Assembly: GCF_900111555.1 (NCBI RefSeq)
Contig: NZ_FOHZ01000012.1
Location: 51,359-115,358, forward strand
Length of the DNA: 64,000 bases
Reading direction: 5' to 3'
Source of the DNA: Marinobacter segnicrescens
GTDB taxonomy: Bacteria; Pseudomonadota; Gammaproteobacteria; Pseudomonadales; Oleiphilaceae
In this document: one piece after another, positions 9,864 through 20,168 of the stretch
Layout: each line of letters starts with the position of its first letter
Numbering within the stretch: position 1 is the first letter of the stretch
Made by a program: the position numbers and the translations under genes
The notes under the pieces: generated by a model
Told to the model about the DNA's origin: nothing
Databases searched by the model: none
What the model saw: only the letters and a program-made list of their open reading frames with translations

Positions 9864-11509
9864 CAGGTCAGCCCCCTGGCACCGACAACCCGGTTGCGAC
9901 CATCGGACTTGGCCTGGTACAAGGCCTTGTCGGCCTCGTCAAACACCCGATCCGGGGCACTGCCTTCCCGGAACCAGGAAACCCCGGCGGAGAAGGTCAC
10001 CGCCACCGGTCTGCGCTGAAAGTGGAAGGGCATCTCCGCCACATGTTGCCGCAAGCTGTCGATCACCCGGATGGCCTGGTCCAGGGAGGTTTCCGGCAGC
10101 AACACCACGAACTCCTCACCGCCATATCGGGCGACAAAGTCGGTCGTTCTGAGGCGTTCCCGCAGCGCCCTGGCCACCAGCTGGATAACCCGGTCACCGG
10201 CCTTGTGGCCAAAGGAGTCGTTAACCTGTTTGAAATTGTCAATATCCAGCACCGCCAGGGCGACCGGATGGCCGTAACGTTGCCAGCGCTCGTGCTCAAA
10301 GCGAAGCCGCTCATCCCAGGATTCCCGGTTGGGCAGTTGGGTGAGGATATCGGTCAGTGCCCGCGCGCGCTCCTGCGCCAGCTGTTCACGAACCTGCTCA
10401 CAATGGGTCTCCATGGCCACCAGTTTTTCACGCATGGCTTCCATCTGGTCTGCCAGTTGCTCATCCCGCTCCTGCTCCCGGACCCGGTAAACCTGTACCG
10501 TACTGGCAATGCGTTCGATATGGCGCGACACTGACGCGCGCAAGCCTTCCAGGTCTGAGTGCTGCACCAGGGAGTGCCCCAGCTCACTGAGTTCACCCTG
10601 TACCGTCTGCTCCATTGCCTCTGCCGCTGACTGCCGGCCGGCCATGGCATCGGTCTGGTCAGTAACGTGCACGTGCAACGACGATAGTCGTTCATCGAGC
10701 CGCTGAAGAAAGCCCTGGAATTCCCTCTGGCTATGACTGACGACGGCAATCACAAGGTCCGCCGTCTCGTCCAGGCTCTGGCGCAACAACGCCCAGTCCT
10801 GCTGGTCCGACAGGCGGGCCTTCAGTAGCGCCGCCCGGCGATGGGTGTCTGGTGGCAATTCCACCTGATGCATCACCCGCCCCATCAGCTCACCCACACG
10901 ACGCGCGATTCTCAGGCGCTGGGACTGGTCATCATCCTCCGGGGGAAGGTTATCAGCCGTTTCCAGGTCCAGTTCGCCATCTGGAGGCGCCAAGTCACTG
11001 GCCTGGCTCTGCGAGCGTTCTGATGCACCGCGCTGGAAAAACCGCCCCAGCAGCCCCGGGCTACGTTCACCGCCGGTACCATTTCCGGGAAGGGCCTGCT
11101 CGACTGCGTCGGCGAATGACTCAATCCAGGGCAGCAACGCTTCCCTGGGTAGCCCCCGCGGGCCCAGCTCCCGGGACAGGCGCTTGAGATCACCGGCACC
11201 GGCCAGGCTGCTGCGCCCTGCGGTGTCCAGCAGCCTTCCCAGAACCCTTGCAGCGTCGCGCCGCTCACGTCCGACATGGTCATCCAGGCGCTCCAGCTCA
11301 CTATCAAGCCGCTCCTGGAACCCCCGCAGGCGATCAGGACTTCGTTCCTGGCCTCGCAGGTACTGTCGCAGCTCCGAAAGCACCTTATCGAGCTGGCTGT
11401 CCAGCCCCTGGGACACCAGGCTGGCCCGGGCCAGCAGCCGCTCCACCTGGTAGCGAAGCTCGGCTTCGCTACCATCGTCGGAGGAGGGTTGGCTTTTGTT
11501 CGATGTCAT
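9860..11509 (-). CDS. Diguanylate cyclase with long helical N-terminus
   Basis: 549 residues from the ATG at 11509 (MTSNKSQ) with an AGGA ribosome site; the longer frame to 11545 lacks one. Residues 1-370 are hydrophilic, rich in Glu, Arg, Gln and Leu, probably coiled coil, and include [19 protein letters not shown]. The C-terminal GGDEF domain has the intact active site [13 protein letters not shown] at about residue 463. An RTTD inhibitory (I-site) motif sits five residues before GGEEF, so product inhibition is expected. It should make cyclic di-GMP in the cytoplasm. It is translationally coupled to the sensor kinase downstream, which suggests that the kinase signal and cyclic di-GMP output are linked. 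Confidence 0.92.
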   Translation of the reverse strand: MTSNKSQPSSDDGSEAELRYQVERLLARASLVSQGLDSQLDKVLSELRQYLRGQERSPDRLRGFQERLDSELERLDDHVGRERRDAARVLGRLLDTAGRSSLAGAGDLKRLSRELGPRGLPREALLPWIESFADAVEQALPGNGTGGERSPGLLGRFFQRGASERSQSQASDLAPPDGELDLETADNLPPEDDDQSQRLRIARRVGELMGRVMHQVELPPDTHRRAALLKARLSDQQDWALLRQSLDETADLVIAVVSHSQREFQGFLQRLDERLSSLHVHVTDQTDAMAGRQSAAEAMEQTVQGELSELGHSLVQHSDLEGLRASVSRHIERIASTVQVYRVREQERDEQLADQMEAMREKLVAMETHCEQVREQLAQERARALTDILTQLPNRESWDERLRFEHERWQRYGHPVALAVLDIDNFKQVNDSFGHKAGDRVIQLVARALRERLRTTDFVARYGGEEFVVLLPETSLDQAIRVIDSLRQHVAEMPFHFQRRPVAVTFSAGVSWFREGSAPDRVFDEADKALYQAKSDGRNRVVGARGLTW

Positions 11510-11601
11510 GCTCGGTCCTGTGTCGCCTTTACCGGTTGTTGTCACTTACGGGTGGAGTGGTGCGTGGGCCGACTAACCACCCGGGGCACCGCTGGGGAGT
11601 A

Positions 11602-12564
11602 TTATGGTGCATCCGGGTCGCCCTGTGCAGCAGGTTCGGTCCGGGAACGCCGGCGGGCACGGGGATGGGCCCGGTCATAGACCTGGGCCAGGTGCTGGAA
11701 GTCCAGGTGGGTATAGACCTGGGTGGTGGCAATGTCGGCATGGCCCAACAGCTCCTGTACGGCTCTCAGGTCACCACTGGATTCCAGCAGGTGACTGGCG
11801 AAGGAATGCCGTAACAGATGCGGATGCAGGTGCTGGTCAGCACCACAGCGCTGGCCCCAGCGATCCAGCCGCTGCTGGACACTGCGGGTGCTGAGGCGGG
11901 AACCCCGCTGACTGACAAACAATGCAGGCTCGCCATTTGCGGCCAGCGCCGGGCGCTGCCCCAGCCAATCGCGAAGGGCCGCCTGGGCCTTGCGCCCCAC
12001 TGGCAAGAGTCGCTCACGACTGCCCTTACCCAGCACCCGGACTTCCGCTGCCTTCAGGTCAAGGTCCCGCAGGTCCAGCCCGGTCAGTTCAGACAACCGC
12101 AAACCGGAGGAGTAGAACAGCTCGAACATGGCCAGGTCCCGCACATCCAACGGGCCTTCCGGACTGGTGTCGAACAGGTGAGCGAGCTGGTCCGCGTCGG
12201 CGGCCACCGGCAGGCGCCGGCCGCTGCGGGGAGCTCTCACATCCAGCGCAGGATTACTGCCCAGCCGGTGCTCGCGGATCAGGTAATCAAAGAAGCGCCT
12301 GATAGCGGACAGGGCACGCGCAATACTGCGGCCGGACAAACCCTCGCGGTTCAGGGTGGCCGCATAGCGACGCACATCCGCCACCATCAGCTGGTCCCAC
12401 CGGGTAAGGGTCGCCACCTGAGACGACAGCCAGTCCATCAACCGGGTCAGGTCACGTCGATAGGCGCTGCAGGTATGGGGGGACTGCCGGCGCTCGGCAG
12501 CCAGGTAATGAAGAAACGCCTCCACCGGCTCCAACAGCTGGGTTTGCGATTCACTGCCGGTCAT
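11602..12564 (-). CDS. xerC: Site-specific tyrosine recombinase XerC
   Basis: 320 residues from the ATG at 12564 (MTGSESQ); a longer frame to 12627 would run into the DUF484 gene. It has an N-terminal SAM-like core-binding domain (about 15-100). The catalytic domain carries all expected residues: Arg in SSGLRLSEL, Lys in LGKGSRERLLPV, HLLRHSFASHLL, LGHADIATTQ and the nucleophile Tyr in QVYTHL. With XerD it resolves chromosome dimers at dif during division. It is the last gene of the lptM-lysA-dapF-DUF484-xerC run, the conserved arrangement in gammaproteobacteria, which supports xerC over xerD. The C-terminus adds a short Arg-rich tail. Confidence 0.95.
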   Translation of the reverse strand: MTGSESQTQLLEPVEAFLHYLAAERRQSPHTCSAYRRDLTRLMDWLSSQVATLTRWDQLMVADVRRYAATLNREGLSGRSIARALSAIRRFFDYLIREHRLGSNPALDVRAPRSGRRLPVAADADQLAHLFDTSPEGPLDVRDLAMFELFYSSGLRLSELTGLDLRDLDLKAAEVRVLGKGSRERLLPVGRKAQAALRDWLGQRPALAANGEPALFVSQRGSRLSTRSVQQRLDRWGQRCGADQHLHPHLLRHSFASHLLESSGDLRAVQELLGHADIATTQVYTHLDFQHLAQVYDRAHPRARRRSRTEPAAQGDPDAP

Positions 12565-12604
12565 TGCTCGGTCCCCGGGGTTAGCCGCTCCCGACCGCAC
12601 CCCA

Positions 12605-13315
12605 TCAGCGGGATTCGGCCACCGCATCGAGCACCGGCTCTACCTGGCGGTGGCGTTGCAGCATGGGCGGCAGCAATCGGCTCAGGGTATCACTGATGTA
12701 GGACAGGAAGAGGGAGCCCATGCTCTGGTCAAAATAGCCCGGCTGACAGCTGCCCACTGCAAACACCCCGATCAGACGGTCCGTACGCAGGGGTACCAGC
12801 GCCACCGACGCCACCGGCTCGTCACGGCCGGGGAACAGGAAGTTACGGTCTGCCTCACGGAACTGACCGCACACGGCCCGGTCGCCATCGAGAAGGGCGC
12901 CCAGGTTTTTTTCCGCATCCGCTTCGGAAACAACATGCAGTGCCCCCGTTGTACTGCCGGCAGGAAGCTCGCCACCCACCAGCATCACGGAGGCGGCATC
13001 CAGGCCGAAATCACCCCGGATGCTGTCGTCGATGGCGGCGGCCATTTCGGTCAGGTTGCGGGCTTCAATCACCTGCATCAGCAGACGTTTGCTCTTTTCA
13101 AACAGCCGGTCGTTCTGGCGGGCAATGGAAACCAGCTCTACCAACTCGTGGCGCAGGGTATCCCTCTGTTCCCGGTACAGGTGCACCTGGCGCTCCACGA
13201 GGGAAATCGCGCGCCCGCTGTCGTGGGGCAAGGTCAGTGAGCGCAGCAGCTCATCCCGGCCGACGAAGAAATCCGGATTATTCCGCAGGTACTCGGCGAC
13301 CTGCTCGGCGGTCAT
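12605..13315 (-). CDS. DUF484 (GAF-like) family protein
   Basis: 236 residues from the ATG at 13315 (MTAEQVAEYLRNNPDFF), which is where similarity to the family begins. The frame stays open to 13495 but that would overlap dapF by 100 bases, and the extra residues are low-complexity. The ribosome site before 13315 is weak, so the start is uncertain. It has a helical N-terminus with a coiled stretch (VERQVHLYREQRDTLRHEL) followed by a GAF-like fold. The family sits between dapF and xerC in many gammaproteobacteria and its function is not established. Cytoplasmic. Confidence 0.88.
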   Translation of the reverse strand: MTAEQVAEYLRNNPDFFVGRDELLRSLTLPHDSGRAISLVERQVHLYREQRDTLRHELVELVSIARQNDRLFEKSKRLLMQVIEARNLTEMAAAIDDSIRGDFGLDAASVMLVGGELPAGSTTGALHVVSEADAEKNLGALLDGDRAVCGQFREADRNFLFPGRDEPVASVALVPLRTDRLIGVFAVGSCQPGYFDQSMGSLFLSYISDTLSRLLPPMLQRHRQVEPVLDAVAESR

Positions 13316-13394
13316 GGTTGCATCCACTGGAGGTTCCCCTGTTGTTGCGACGGCCTTCTGGCGGGCCGGTGACTGTGTATCGGCCGACGGGGCA

Positions 13395-14345
13395 CTACCG
13401 GTTGCCCGGCGACCTGCGTTCCGGCTGACGACCCGAAGGCCGCCGGTTTCTCCGGCGCTGGTTCGGTTCGGCGGGCAGGCGGATCTGGCCATCAAACACC
13501 CGTGCGGTCGGTCCTTCCATCATAACAGGGGCCCCCTCCCCCTGCCATTCGATGACCAGGTCACCCCCCGGCAGTGTGATGCGCACCTGATTATCCAGCA
13601 ATCCCCGCAACTGGCCGGCCACCACAGCGGCACAGGCACCGGTGCCGCAGGCCAGGGTTTCACCAGAACCCCGCTCGAACACCCTCAGCCGGGCGCGGCC
13701 ACGATCGATTATCTGAAGGAAGCCGATATTGGCCCGGGCCGGAAATCGCGGGTGACGTTCCAGCAGCGGTCCGAGGGTTTCCACCGGGGCCTTGTCCACG
13801 TCATCCACCAGCAGCACGCCATGGGGATTGCCCATGGAGACGGCGGACAATTCCACCGACTGGCCATCCACATCTATGGGATAAACTACCTGACGCTCAT
13901 CTGCGGCGAAGGGGATGGCTGCGGGATTCAGTTCCGGAACGCCCATATTAACGGTAACCCAGCCCTCACGGCCTACCCGCAACTCAATGACGCCTCCGGC
14001 GGTCTGCACACGAATAACCCGACGGTTGGTGAGCCGCTGATCCCGCACAAAGCGCGCGAAACAACGAGCCCCATTGCCACACTGCTCCACCTCGGAGCCG
14101 TCCGCATTGAAGATGCGGTAGCGGAAGTCCACGTCCGGCAAACCCGGCGGTTCCACCACCAACAACTGGTCGAACCCTACACCAAAGTGTCGGTCCGCCA
14201 GCTTGCGGATCATCTCCGGGCGCAAGCGAAATGGCTGGCTGATGGCGTCAACCACCATGAAATCGTTGCCCAGACCGTGCATCTTGGTGAAGGACAACAG
14301 CGGGCCCTGGCTGCGTCTTGCTCCCGTCATCGCATCCTCACTCAT
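13395..14345 (-). CDS. dapF: Diaminopimelate epimerase
   Basis: Converts LL- to meso-diaminopimelate for lysine and peptidoglycan. 316 residues. Both catalytic cysteines are present: [16 protein letters not shown] and [12 protein letters not shown]. The family start HGLGNDFMV comes at about residue 23, so the true start may be 14345 (MSEDAM) or 14330 (MTGARR). The C-terminus is extended by about 27 Arg/Pro-rich residues beyond the usual end at about RVFDGQIRL, and the extension has no counterpart in the E. coli enzyme. The start overlaps the lysA stop by 8 bases, so the two are translationally coupled. Confidence 0.95.
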   Translation of the reverse strand: MSEDAMTGARRSQGPLLSFTKMHGLGNDFMVVDAISQPFRLRPEMIRKLADRHFGVGFDQLLVVEPPGLPDVDFRYRIFNADGSEVEQCGNGARCFARFVRDQRLTNRRVIRVQTAGGVIELRVGREGWVTVNMGVPELNPAAIPFAADERQVVYPIDVDGQSVELSAVSMGNPHGVLLVDDVDKAPVETLGPLLERHPRFPARANIGFLQIIDRGRARLRVFERGSGETLACGTGACAAVVAGQLRGLLDNQVRITLPGGDLVIEWQGEGAPVMMEGPTARVFDGQIRLPAEPNQRRRNRRPSGRQPERRSPGNR

Positions 14346-15591
14346 CGGGCAGGCAATGTTCGTGGCGAAGCTGGTCCTCCAGGGTTTCCCGCTCGCGAAC
14401 CACGTAGACCCGGTCTCCGTCCACCATAAGCTCCGGTGGGCGGTTACGGCTGTTGTAGTTGGAACTCATGACAAAACCATAGGCACCAGCGGAGCGGACT
14501 GCCAGCAGGTCTCCCGGTGCCAGCGCGAGACGACGATCCTTGCCCAGAAAGTCGCCGGTTTCACAGACCGGACCGACCAGGTCCCAGCTCTGCTCGGCTA
14601 CATCAGTGCGGGGTTGTACCGGAATAATGGCCTGCCAGGCGCTGTACAGGGCCGGGCGGATCATATCGTTCATGGCACCGTCGATAATGGCAAAGTTACG
14701 GTGTTCGGTGCACTTCAGGAACTCCACCCGGGTCAGCATGATGCCGGCATTGGCGGCAATCGAACGCCCCGGCTCAAGCACCAGTTCCAGCTCCCGATCG
14801 CCGATACGCCCCAGCATTGCCCGGATATAGTCCCCGGGGGATGGCGGCTGCTCCTGGTCATAGGTGACACCCAGGCCACCGCCCATGTCCAGGTGGCGAA
14901 TGGTGATGCCGTCTTCGGCCAGGGCGTCAACCAGCGCAAGCACGCGGTCAAGGGCATCGAGGAATGGCTCCACGGTCGTGAGCTGGGAGCCAATATGGCA
15001 GTCAACACCCTGCACATCCAGGTGCGGCATGGCTGCAGCGCGGGCATAGACCCTGGGCGCATCGGTAATATCAATTCCGAACTTGTTTTCTTTAAGCCCC
15101 GTGGAAATATAGGGGTGGGTGCCCGCATCAACATCCGGGTTGACCCGCAGGGAAACCGGCGCCTTGACCCCGAGGTCGCCGGCTACCGCATTGAGACGAT
15201 CCAGCTCGGCGTCTGACTCTACGTTAAAACAGCGAACGCCAACTTCCAGCGCACGGCGCATCTCATGGGGCTGCTTGCCCACCCCGGAGAAGACAATCCT
15301 GGACGGATCACCGCCGGCCCGGAGCACACGCTCAAGCTCTCCTACCGAGACAATATCGAAGCCGGCGCCCAGCCGCGCCAGCACGTTCAGGACCGCCAGG
15401 TTGCTGTTGGCCTTGACCGCGTAGCAGACCAGGTGTGGGCGACCGGCAAGCGCCTCGTCGTAGGCGCGGTAGTGATTCTCAAAGGCTGCACGGGAATAGA
15501 CATACGCAGGCGTACCGAAGTCCCGGGCAATGTCGGCCACGGCCACCTGCTCGGCAAAGAGCTGGCCGTCACGATAGCTGAACTGATCCAT
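14338..15591 (-). CDS. lysA: Diaminopimelate decarboxylase
   Basis: 417 residues, PLP-dependent, the last step of lysine synthesis from meso-diaminopimelate. The PLP lysine is in [13 protein letters not shown]. The phosphate-binding Gly-rich loop is [11 protein letters not shown] and the active-site Cys motif is [11 protein letters not shown]. Length and layout (TIM barrel then beta domain) are normal. An AGGA ribosome site lies 8 bases before the ATG. It is followed by dapF with overlap and preceded by lptM with a 12-base gap, as in pseudomonads. No lysine riboswitch is seen in the short upstream region. Confidence 0.97.
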   Translation of the reverse strand: MDQFSYRDGQLFAEQVAVADIARDFGTPAYVYSRAAFENHYRAYDEALAGRPHLVCYAVKANSNLAVLNVLARLGAGFDIVSVGELERVLRAGGDPSRIVFSGVGKQPHEMRRALEVGVRCFNVESDAELDRLNAVAGDLGVKAPVSLRVNPDVDAGTHPYISTGLKENKFGIDITDAPRVYARAAAMPHLDVQGVDCHIGSQLTTVEPFLDALDRVLALVDALAEDGITIRHLDMGGGLGVTYDQEQPPSPGDYIRAMLGRIGDRELELVLEPGRSIAANAGIMLTRVEFLKCTEHRNFAIIDGAMNDMIRPALYSAWQAIIPVQPRTDVAEQSWDLVGPVCETGDFLGKDRRLALAPGDLLAVRSAGAYGFVMSSNYNSRNRPPELMVDGDRVYVVRERETLEDQLRHEHCLPDE

Positions 15592-15603
15592 GAAAGGGTC
15601 CTG

Positions 15604-15750
15604 TTAACGGTTTTCGGTGTCGCCGCCGGCCCGGGACTCTATGGCAGCCGGTTCGGCGGGGGGGCGCTCCAGCGGACCTTTCTGGCCGCAGCCGGCGCTC
15701 AGCCCCGCCAGCAGCGCCATTACCACCAGGCAAATTGCAGTTCTCGGCAT
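15604..15750 (-). CDS. lptM: LPS-assembly lipoprotein LptM (YifL)
   Basis: 48-residue lipoprotein, too short for common ORF cut-offs. It has a hydrophobic signal (residues 6-18) and the lipobox LSAGC, with Cys at residue 21. The family motif CGQKGPL follows directly, and then a short Pro/Glu/Ala-rich tail. The known role of LptM is to help oxidative maturation of LptD in the LPS-export translocon at the outer membrane. The position directly upstream of lysA is the conserved one in gammaproteobacteria. The stop is TAA, 12 bases before the lysA ATG. Confidence 0.92.
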   Translation of the reverse strand: MPRTAICLVVMALLAGLSAGCGQKGPLERPPAEPAAIESRAGGDTENR

Positions 15751-15867
15751 CGCAAATATCCTGCGTCATCCGGCGGCGGGCCCAGCCATCAGCAGGCCTG
15801 GCCACACCATGAAAGTAGCCGGCTAGTATACCTGACCGGCGTCCGCCAGAGCGAGCCTCCGGTACAG

Positions 15868-18744
15868 TCAGGCGCGGGCCAGGGCCTCGGTCAGCTCCCG
15901 TTGCAGCCGGTGCCGGTACCAGACGTACTGGCAGGTCTGCAGCTCCTGCTGCCACATCTGCGGGTCCAGGTCGTTGGGCAGGTGCAGGTCCGTCAGATGC
16001 ACCGGGTAGGAATCACCACCTCTGCGTCGCTGGCGGATGTAATCGGCAACTGCCGCCATCTGGAACTCGCCATATTCCTCAACGGTGAAAGCTTCCTCGT
16101 CGCAGTACAGGTCAAACCTGATGCTGCCATCCCCCTGCTGAACGCCTGTGGCCTGAAGTTCCATGGCCTCCAGTGACAGGGACTCCGGTGGCAGCGGTGT
16201 ACGTTCAAGGCGGGCCTCGCCGGCTTCCAGCACCACTTCGGCACAAACCAGCTCCGTGTCTTCACGGGCGCTGCCCGCCATTTGCCGGAGCCGGCGCTTC
16301 TCAGCCAACTTTTCAAGGAACCGCATCAAAGGTACCAGTGCTTGCCGGCGGCTACCGGAACGAGGCTGGCGCCAGCCATACAGTGAGCCGGTTTCATCCG
16401 CCACCCAGAACCGCAGCCACTTGCCACTCTGCTGCCAGAACATCTGGACCACATCTGGCTGGCAAGCCCGGCAGACCTCCCTGAAGGCGGGATCTTCCTG
16501 CAGCGCGTAGCGATCTGGAACAACCGGCGAGTAGACCTGCTGGGGCCGGGCCAGGTAATCCATGAGTTCCCGGTCGTTTGCCAGCCCGGTGAAACCCGGC
16601 TCGTGCCCGTCAAATCGCAGCACAAACCAACGCTGGTCCACCTTGATCAGATAACGCAGGGGGTGCGGTCCTGCGCCACCGGCAAAGAACTGACGAGTCA
16701 CATCGTCCACCAGTTCCCGGATGCGACGGGTAATCGCTGCAGCGTGGCTGCCCCCGGCACACCAGACCTCGACCCTCGGTGGTCGCGCCGGCGACCTGGC
16801 CACCAGCGCAAGCATGTTCTTGAGGCACTGAAGCAGGGCATCACCGGTCAGATAGCGTTGCAGGCTGACTTCATGCCAGGTGTTCAGAGACACCTGTTCG
16901 ATGGTGGCCACCAGGTTGTCGCGACCACCGCTGAAACCGAGGGAGTCGTGGCGTCCACTCAACTTGTGCAGCCCACGCTCGGTCAGACTGGCCTGTGGGT
17001 CCACCCCCACATTGACCAGAAGCAGGTGCACCTCGGGCCGGGCCGGTGCCATCAGGGCGTCCCTGCTTGCCGGCGTCAGGGTACCAAGGTGAGAGCTTAC
17101 AAACCTGGCCATACTCCGCAGATCGCTGACACTCAGTCGGGTTCCACCACTGTCCCCATCAGGGACTTCCTGGCGCATATTGAGCCTTGTGGCCGGCGTC
17201 AGCAGGCGGTTGCAGTGACACCATGTGACCAGTTCCACCAGGCTGCCCGCCTTGCGGATGACAGGCTGCCCGTCCACCGCTGACTGGGTGTCCAGGTTGC
17301 GGAACAATCGCCAGCCATCAGCAGCGACTGCCCGCCCCGGCGATAGGCCATGCCAGAAAGCCAGGTTCTCCTCCGCCAGGGACGGGGCAATGCCCGGGTT
17401 GACCAGTTCAACCTTGCCGGCCTTGCGCTGGAAGGCGGCATACAGCTTCCGCCCGAGCAGGTTCAGGTCCACCGCGCTGATGGCCGAGGGCGCAGAACCG
17501 GTTCGCGCCATACGGGAAAGTAACCGGTAACTGTGGGTAAGCTCGGACACAACGCGGCGGCGCAGGGCCATCACCTGCTCAACCCGCCACTGGTGGCGGT
17601 TATCCAGTTCGGTGAGGGTGTCGCGCCCCCAGCCCCACTCCGTGACCAGCTGGTCGAGTATCTGGCCCTGCCAGTGACCCGACATCTCCGCCGCACGGGT
17701 CAACGGAAGCCCGCTTTTCAGGTATAACGCCCGCCGGACCAGGTCCAGCCGGCCCGGCGCTTCCATTGCCAGCAACCATTGCTCCAGGTGGCGGTACAGC
17801 ATCACATAGGGGTCTGTAGCGTCGATATCCGCACTGCCCTCGTAAACCGCCCGCTTGAACCGTGCGGACAACAGGCCCTGATCCCGGTCCCTGGCGTAGC
17901 ATTCGATCAGCAACAGTTTAAGCAGGGACTTCCAGGGCGACTCAATTCCCTTGTAAAGCTGCCAGACACCGGCACCCAGAAACTCACTTACCGGAACCGA
18001 GGGCACGGCCCCGAAATCCAGGTATTCATCAGAGCGTACAAAGCGGTTATCCAGCAGGAACCGGGTGAGCTCCTCATAGCGCCCCTCCTCCTGCGCCGGG
18101 ATCAGCCACCAGAGCGGATAACGTCCACCAAGGTGTATGGCAGTGCGGTAGAACTCATCCAGCAGCAGGTAGTGCTGGGCACTGCCACAGTCTTCGGTAC
18201 TCACCTCCGCCGCACCCCGGCCCTGACGGAAGTCCTCGGCACTGAAAACGAACAGGTTAAGCTCCAGGCCGAACTCTGCCGCCCACCCGGAAAGCCGCAG
18301 TGCTTTCTGGCGAAGCGCCTCCAACCGCTGTGGGGGCAGGTCCGGGCGATGGCAAACCCAGACATCCAGGTCACTCGCCACAGAATGTCCCAGGGAGCCT
18401 GGGCTGCCCATCAGGAACAGCCCGGTCAGTTCAGCAGTGGTTTTGCGCGCTCCAGGGCGGAACGAACGGGCAATACGCTGGGCAGCCTGCACGGCCTTCT
18501 CAGACGGCTCATACCGGTCCAGCCCATGGGCACACTCGCCGGCATGGTAGCCCGGCAAGGCGGGATGGTTGAGGTGAAACACCAGGGGAAGCAGGTCAAG
18601 CACGATTTGCTGGTGCCAGGTCAGCGCAGAGCGGGCACGGTCCAGCCGAATCCGGTTAAGGGCGCAAAAGCGAGAAGTGATCGCTTTCAGTACCTTGCGA
18701 TCGACACCTTCAGAAAAATCGACAAAAACAGGCTTATCCTGCAC
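15868..18744 (-). CDS. cyaA: Class I adenylate cyclase
   Basis: 958 residues, the full class I length. The N-terminal nucleotidyltransferase-like catalytic domain carries the class signature around GSPGSLGHSVASDLDVWVCH, with the metal-binding DLD. The C-terminal half is the regulatory region typical of CyaA. It makes cyclic AMP in the cytoplasm or at the membrane for CRP/Vfr-type regulation. The start is GTG at 18744. It is divergent from the EAL-family gene at 18929, with 184 bases between them. It lies upstream of lptM-lysA but is separated from it by about 120 bases. Confidence 0.95.
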   Translation of the reverse strand: MQDKPVFVDFSEGVDRKVLKAITSRFCALNRIRLDRARSALTWHQQIVLDLLPLVFHLNHPALPGYHAGECAHGLDRYEPSEKAVQAAQRIARSFRPGARKTTAELTGLFLMGSPGSLGHSVASDLDVWVCHRPDLPPQRLEALRQKALRLSGWAAEFGLELNLFVFSAEDFRQGRGAAEVSTEDCGSAQHYLLLDEFYRTAIHLGGRYPLWWLIPAQEEGRYEELTRFLLDNRFVRSDEYLDFGAVPSVPVSEFLGAGVWQLYKGIESPWKSLLKLLLIECYARDRDQGLLSARFKRAVYEGSADIDATDPYVMLYRHLEQWLLAMEAPGRLDLVRRALYLKSGLPLTRAAEMSGHWQGQILDQLVTEWGWGRDTLTELDNRHQWRVEQVMALRRRVVSELTHSYRLLSRMARTGSAPSAISAVDLNLLGRKLYAAFQRKAGKVELVNPGIAPSLAEENLAFWHGLSPGRAVAADGWRLFRNLDTQSAVDGQPVIRKAGSLVELVTWCHCNRLLTPATRLNMRQEVPDGDSGGTRLSVSDLRSMARFVSSHLGTLTPASRDALMAPARPEVHLLLVNVGVDPQASLTERGLHKLSGRHDSLGFSGGRDNLVATIEQVSLNTWHEVSLQRYLTGDALLQCLKNMLALVARSPARPPRVEVWCAGGSHAAAITRRIRELVDDVTRQFFAGGAGPHPLRYLIKVDQRWFVLRFDGHEPGFTGLANDRELMDYLARPQQVYSPVVPDRYALQEDPAFREVCRACQPDVVQMFWQQSGKWLRFWVADETGSLYGWRQPRSGSRRQALVPLMRFLEKLAEKRRLRQMAGSAREDTELVCAEVVLEAGEARLERTPLPPESLSLEAMELQATGVQQGDGSIRFDLYCDEEAFTVEEYGEFQMAAVADYIRQRRRGGDSYPVHLTDLHLPNDLDPQMWQQELQTCQYVWYRHRLQRELTEALARA

Positions 18745-18928
18745 GCTTTGACTACACTCCGGAACTGAGACGTTTTCTTTCCGTGTTTAACCTGTACAAT
18801 GTGACGGGCTTGGCACATGGACAGCCTACCAGACTACGCATCGCAAAGGTCACGGTTGACCCTCAATCAGGTACCCGGCTTTGGGCGCCAGAGAATAATA
18901 AGAGAAAATCTTACAGGAGTACTCTGAC

Positions 18929-20126
18929 GTGAATGAGCTCGTCATCTGCCGCCACCGCCCTGGTGCCGGCGAAGGTGTGACGACCGTTCTGACAATCGGC
19001 CAGGACGGCAAGGTAACAGGAACGGACCCCAACCTGTCGCTGGTGCTGGGTTACAGCAACAGTGAAATCGACGGCCGCCCCCTTAAACAGTTGATAGCCT
19101 CCCCCGAGGACAATCCACTGAGCCCGGACTATGCCAGCTACCATGACAGCGGCCGGCCACTCACCGTCACTTTCCGCCACAGCGGCGGGTACTTCATGGC
19201 AGCCAGGGTCGTCGTCCGCAAGGTCAGCCATGGCAGGACGTCGCCACTGGCAGCGTCAGCCACCACCCGGCCCGTGCCGAAAAAGCCTGTCACAGCCGCG
19301 CCCCGCCCCTCAGACCGCGAAGACATCGCCCGCACCAAGGCCCTGCTGGCTCATATCAGGGAATGCCTTGCCACGGGAGGATTGCCCCTCGAGTACCAGC
19401 CCATAAGGGCCATGAATCATCCTGACATCGGGCTGGGCCTGGAGATACTGGCACGGTTGCGGGGCACTAACCGGGACGATGCTGACATGCCCCCCCCGGG
19501 AATTCCTGCCCCTGATCGAACGATTCGAGCTGTCCCGCAGGCTGGACCGGCAGGTGATCAAGCAGACACTCTGCCACCTTTACCGCCACCCGGACCTGGC
19601 GAGCGCCCTGGGGTACTGCGGCTTCAACCTGTCCCGCGGCTCCCTCCAGGATCGCACCCTGCCCGCCTTCATCGGTCGGGCTCTGGAAAAAACCGGGCTT
19701 GATCCGGCGAGCCTGTGCTTCGAGATTCCCGCCCAACATGCCATCAACTTCACGGCAGAGTGCCGGCAGCTCTGTCGCATGCTTCGACAACTGGGCTGCA
19801 AAACAGCCCTGGATGGTGCTGGCACCAGTATGGAAAGCTACCGCCTGGCCGGCCGGCTGCCGGTCGACTACATCAAGCTGGCTCCCGAGCTGTTGGACGG
19901 ACTCCACGATGAGCCCACCCACCTGGTGATGGCGGAAGCGCTGCAACGCATCGCCAACACCACCGGCAAGGTCACCATTGCAACCAGCGTTGAGAACGAT
20001 ATTGCGCGCCGGCGGGTACAGACCCTGGGCGTGCATTTCATCCAGGGGCGCCATGTCAGTGCACCCCGGCCACTGAAGCAGCTTGTCAGCGACACCGGCG
20101 GACAGTCAGCAGGCGCCATCGCCTGA
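18929..20126 (+). pseudogene. PAS-like plus degenerate EAL-domain protein, interrupted by a frameshift at a C8 run
   Basis: Reads from a GTG at 18929 (ribosome site AGGAG). After the C8 run at 19490-19497 the EAL homology continues in another frame to 20126. Removing one C would give a continuous protein of 398 residues. As written, the first frame ends at 19702 and its tail is Pro-rich nonsense. The N-terminus (1-90) is PAS-like, and the rest is an EAL fold with poor catalytic motifs. EAL reads EIL (GLEILARL), the usual LDDFGTG is LDGAGTS, the KID motif is KLA, and the EGVE motif is TSVE. Even if repaired it should not hydrolyse cyclic di-GMP. It could be a sensor or scaffold. A sequencing error, phase variation or real decay are all possible. 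Confidence 0.8.
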
Positions 20127-20168
20127 TTCCACGGGGCGTCCCTGCCCCTTCAATGGCTGTTCCCGGAA

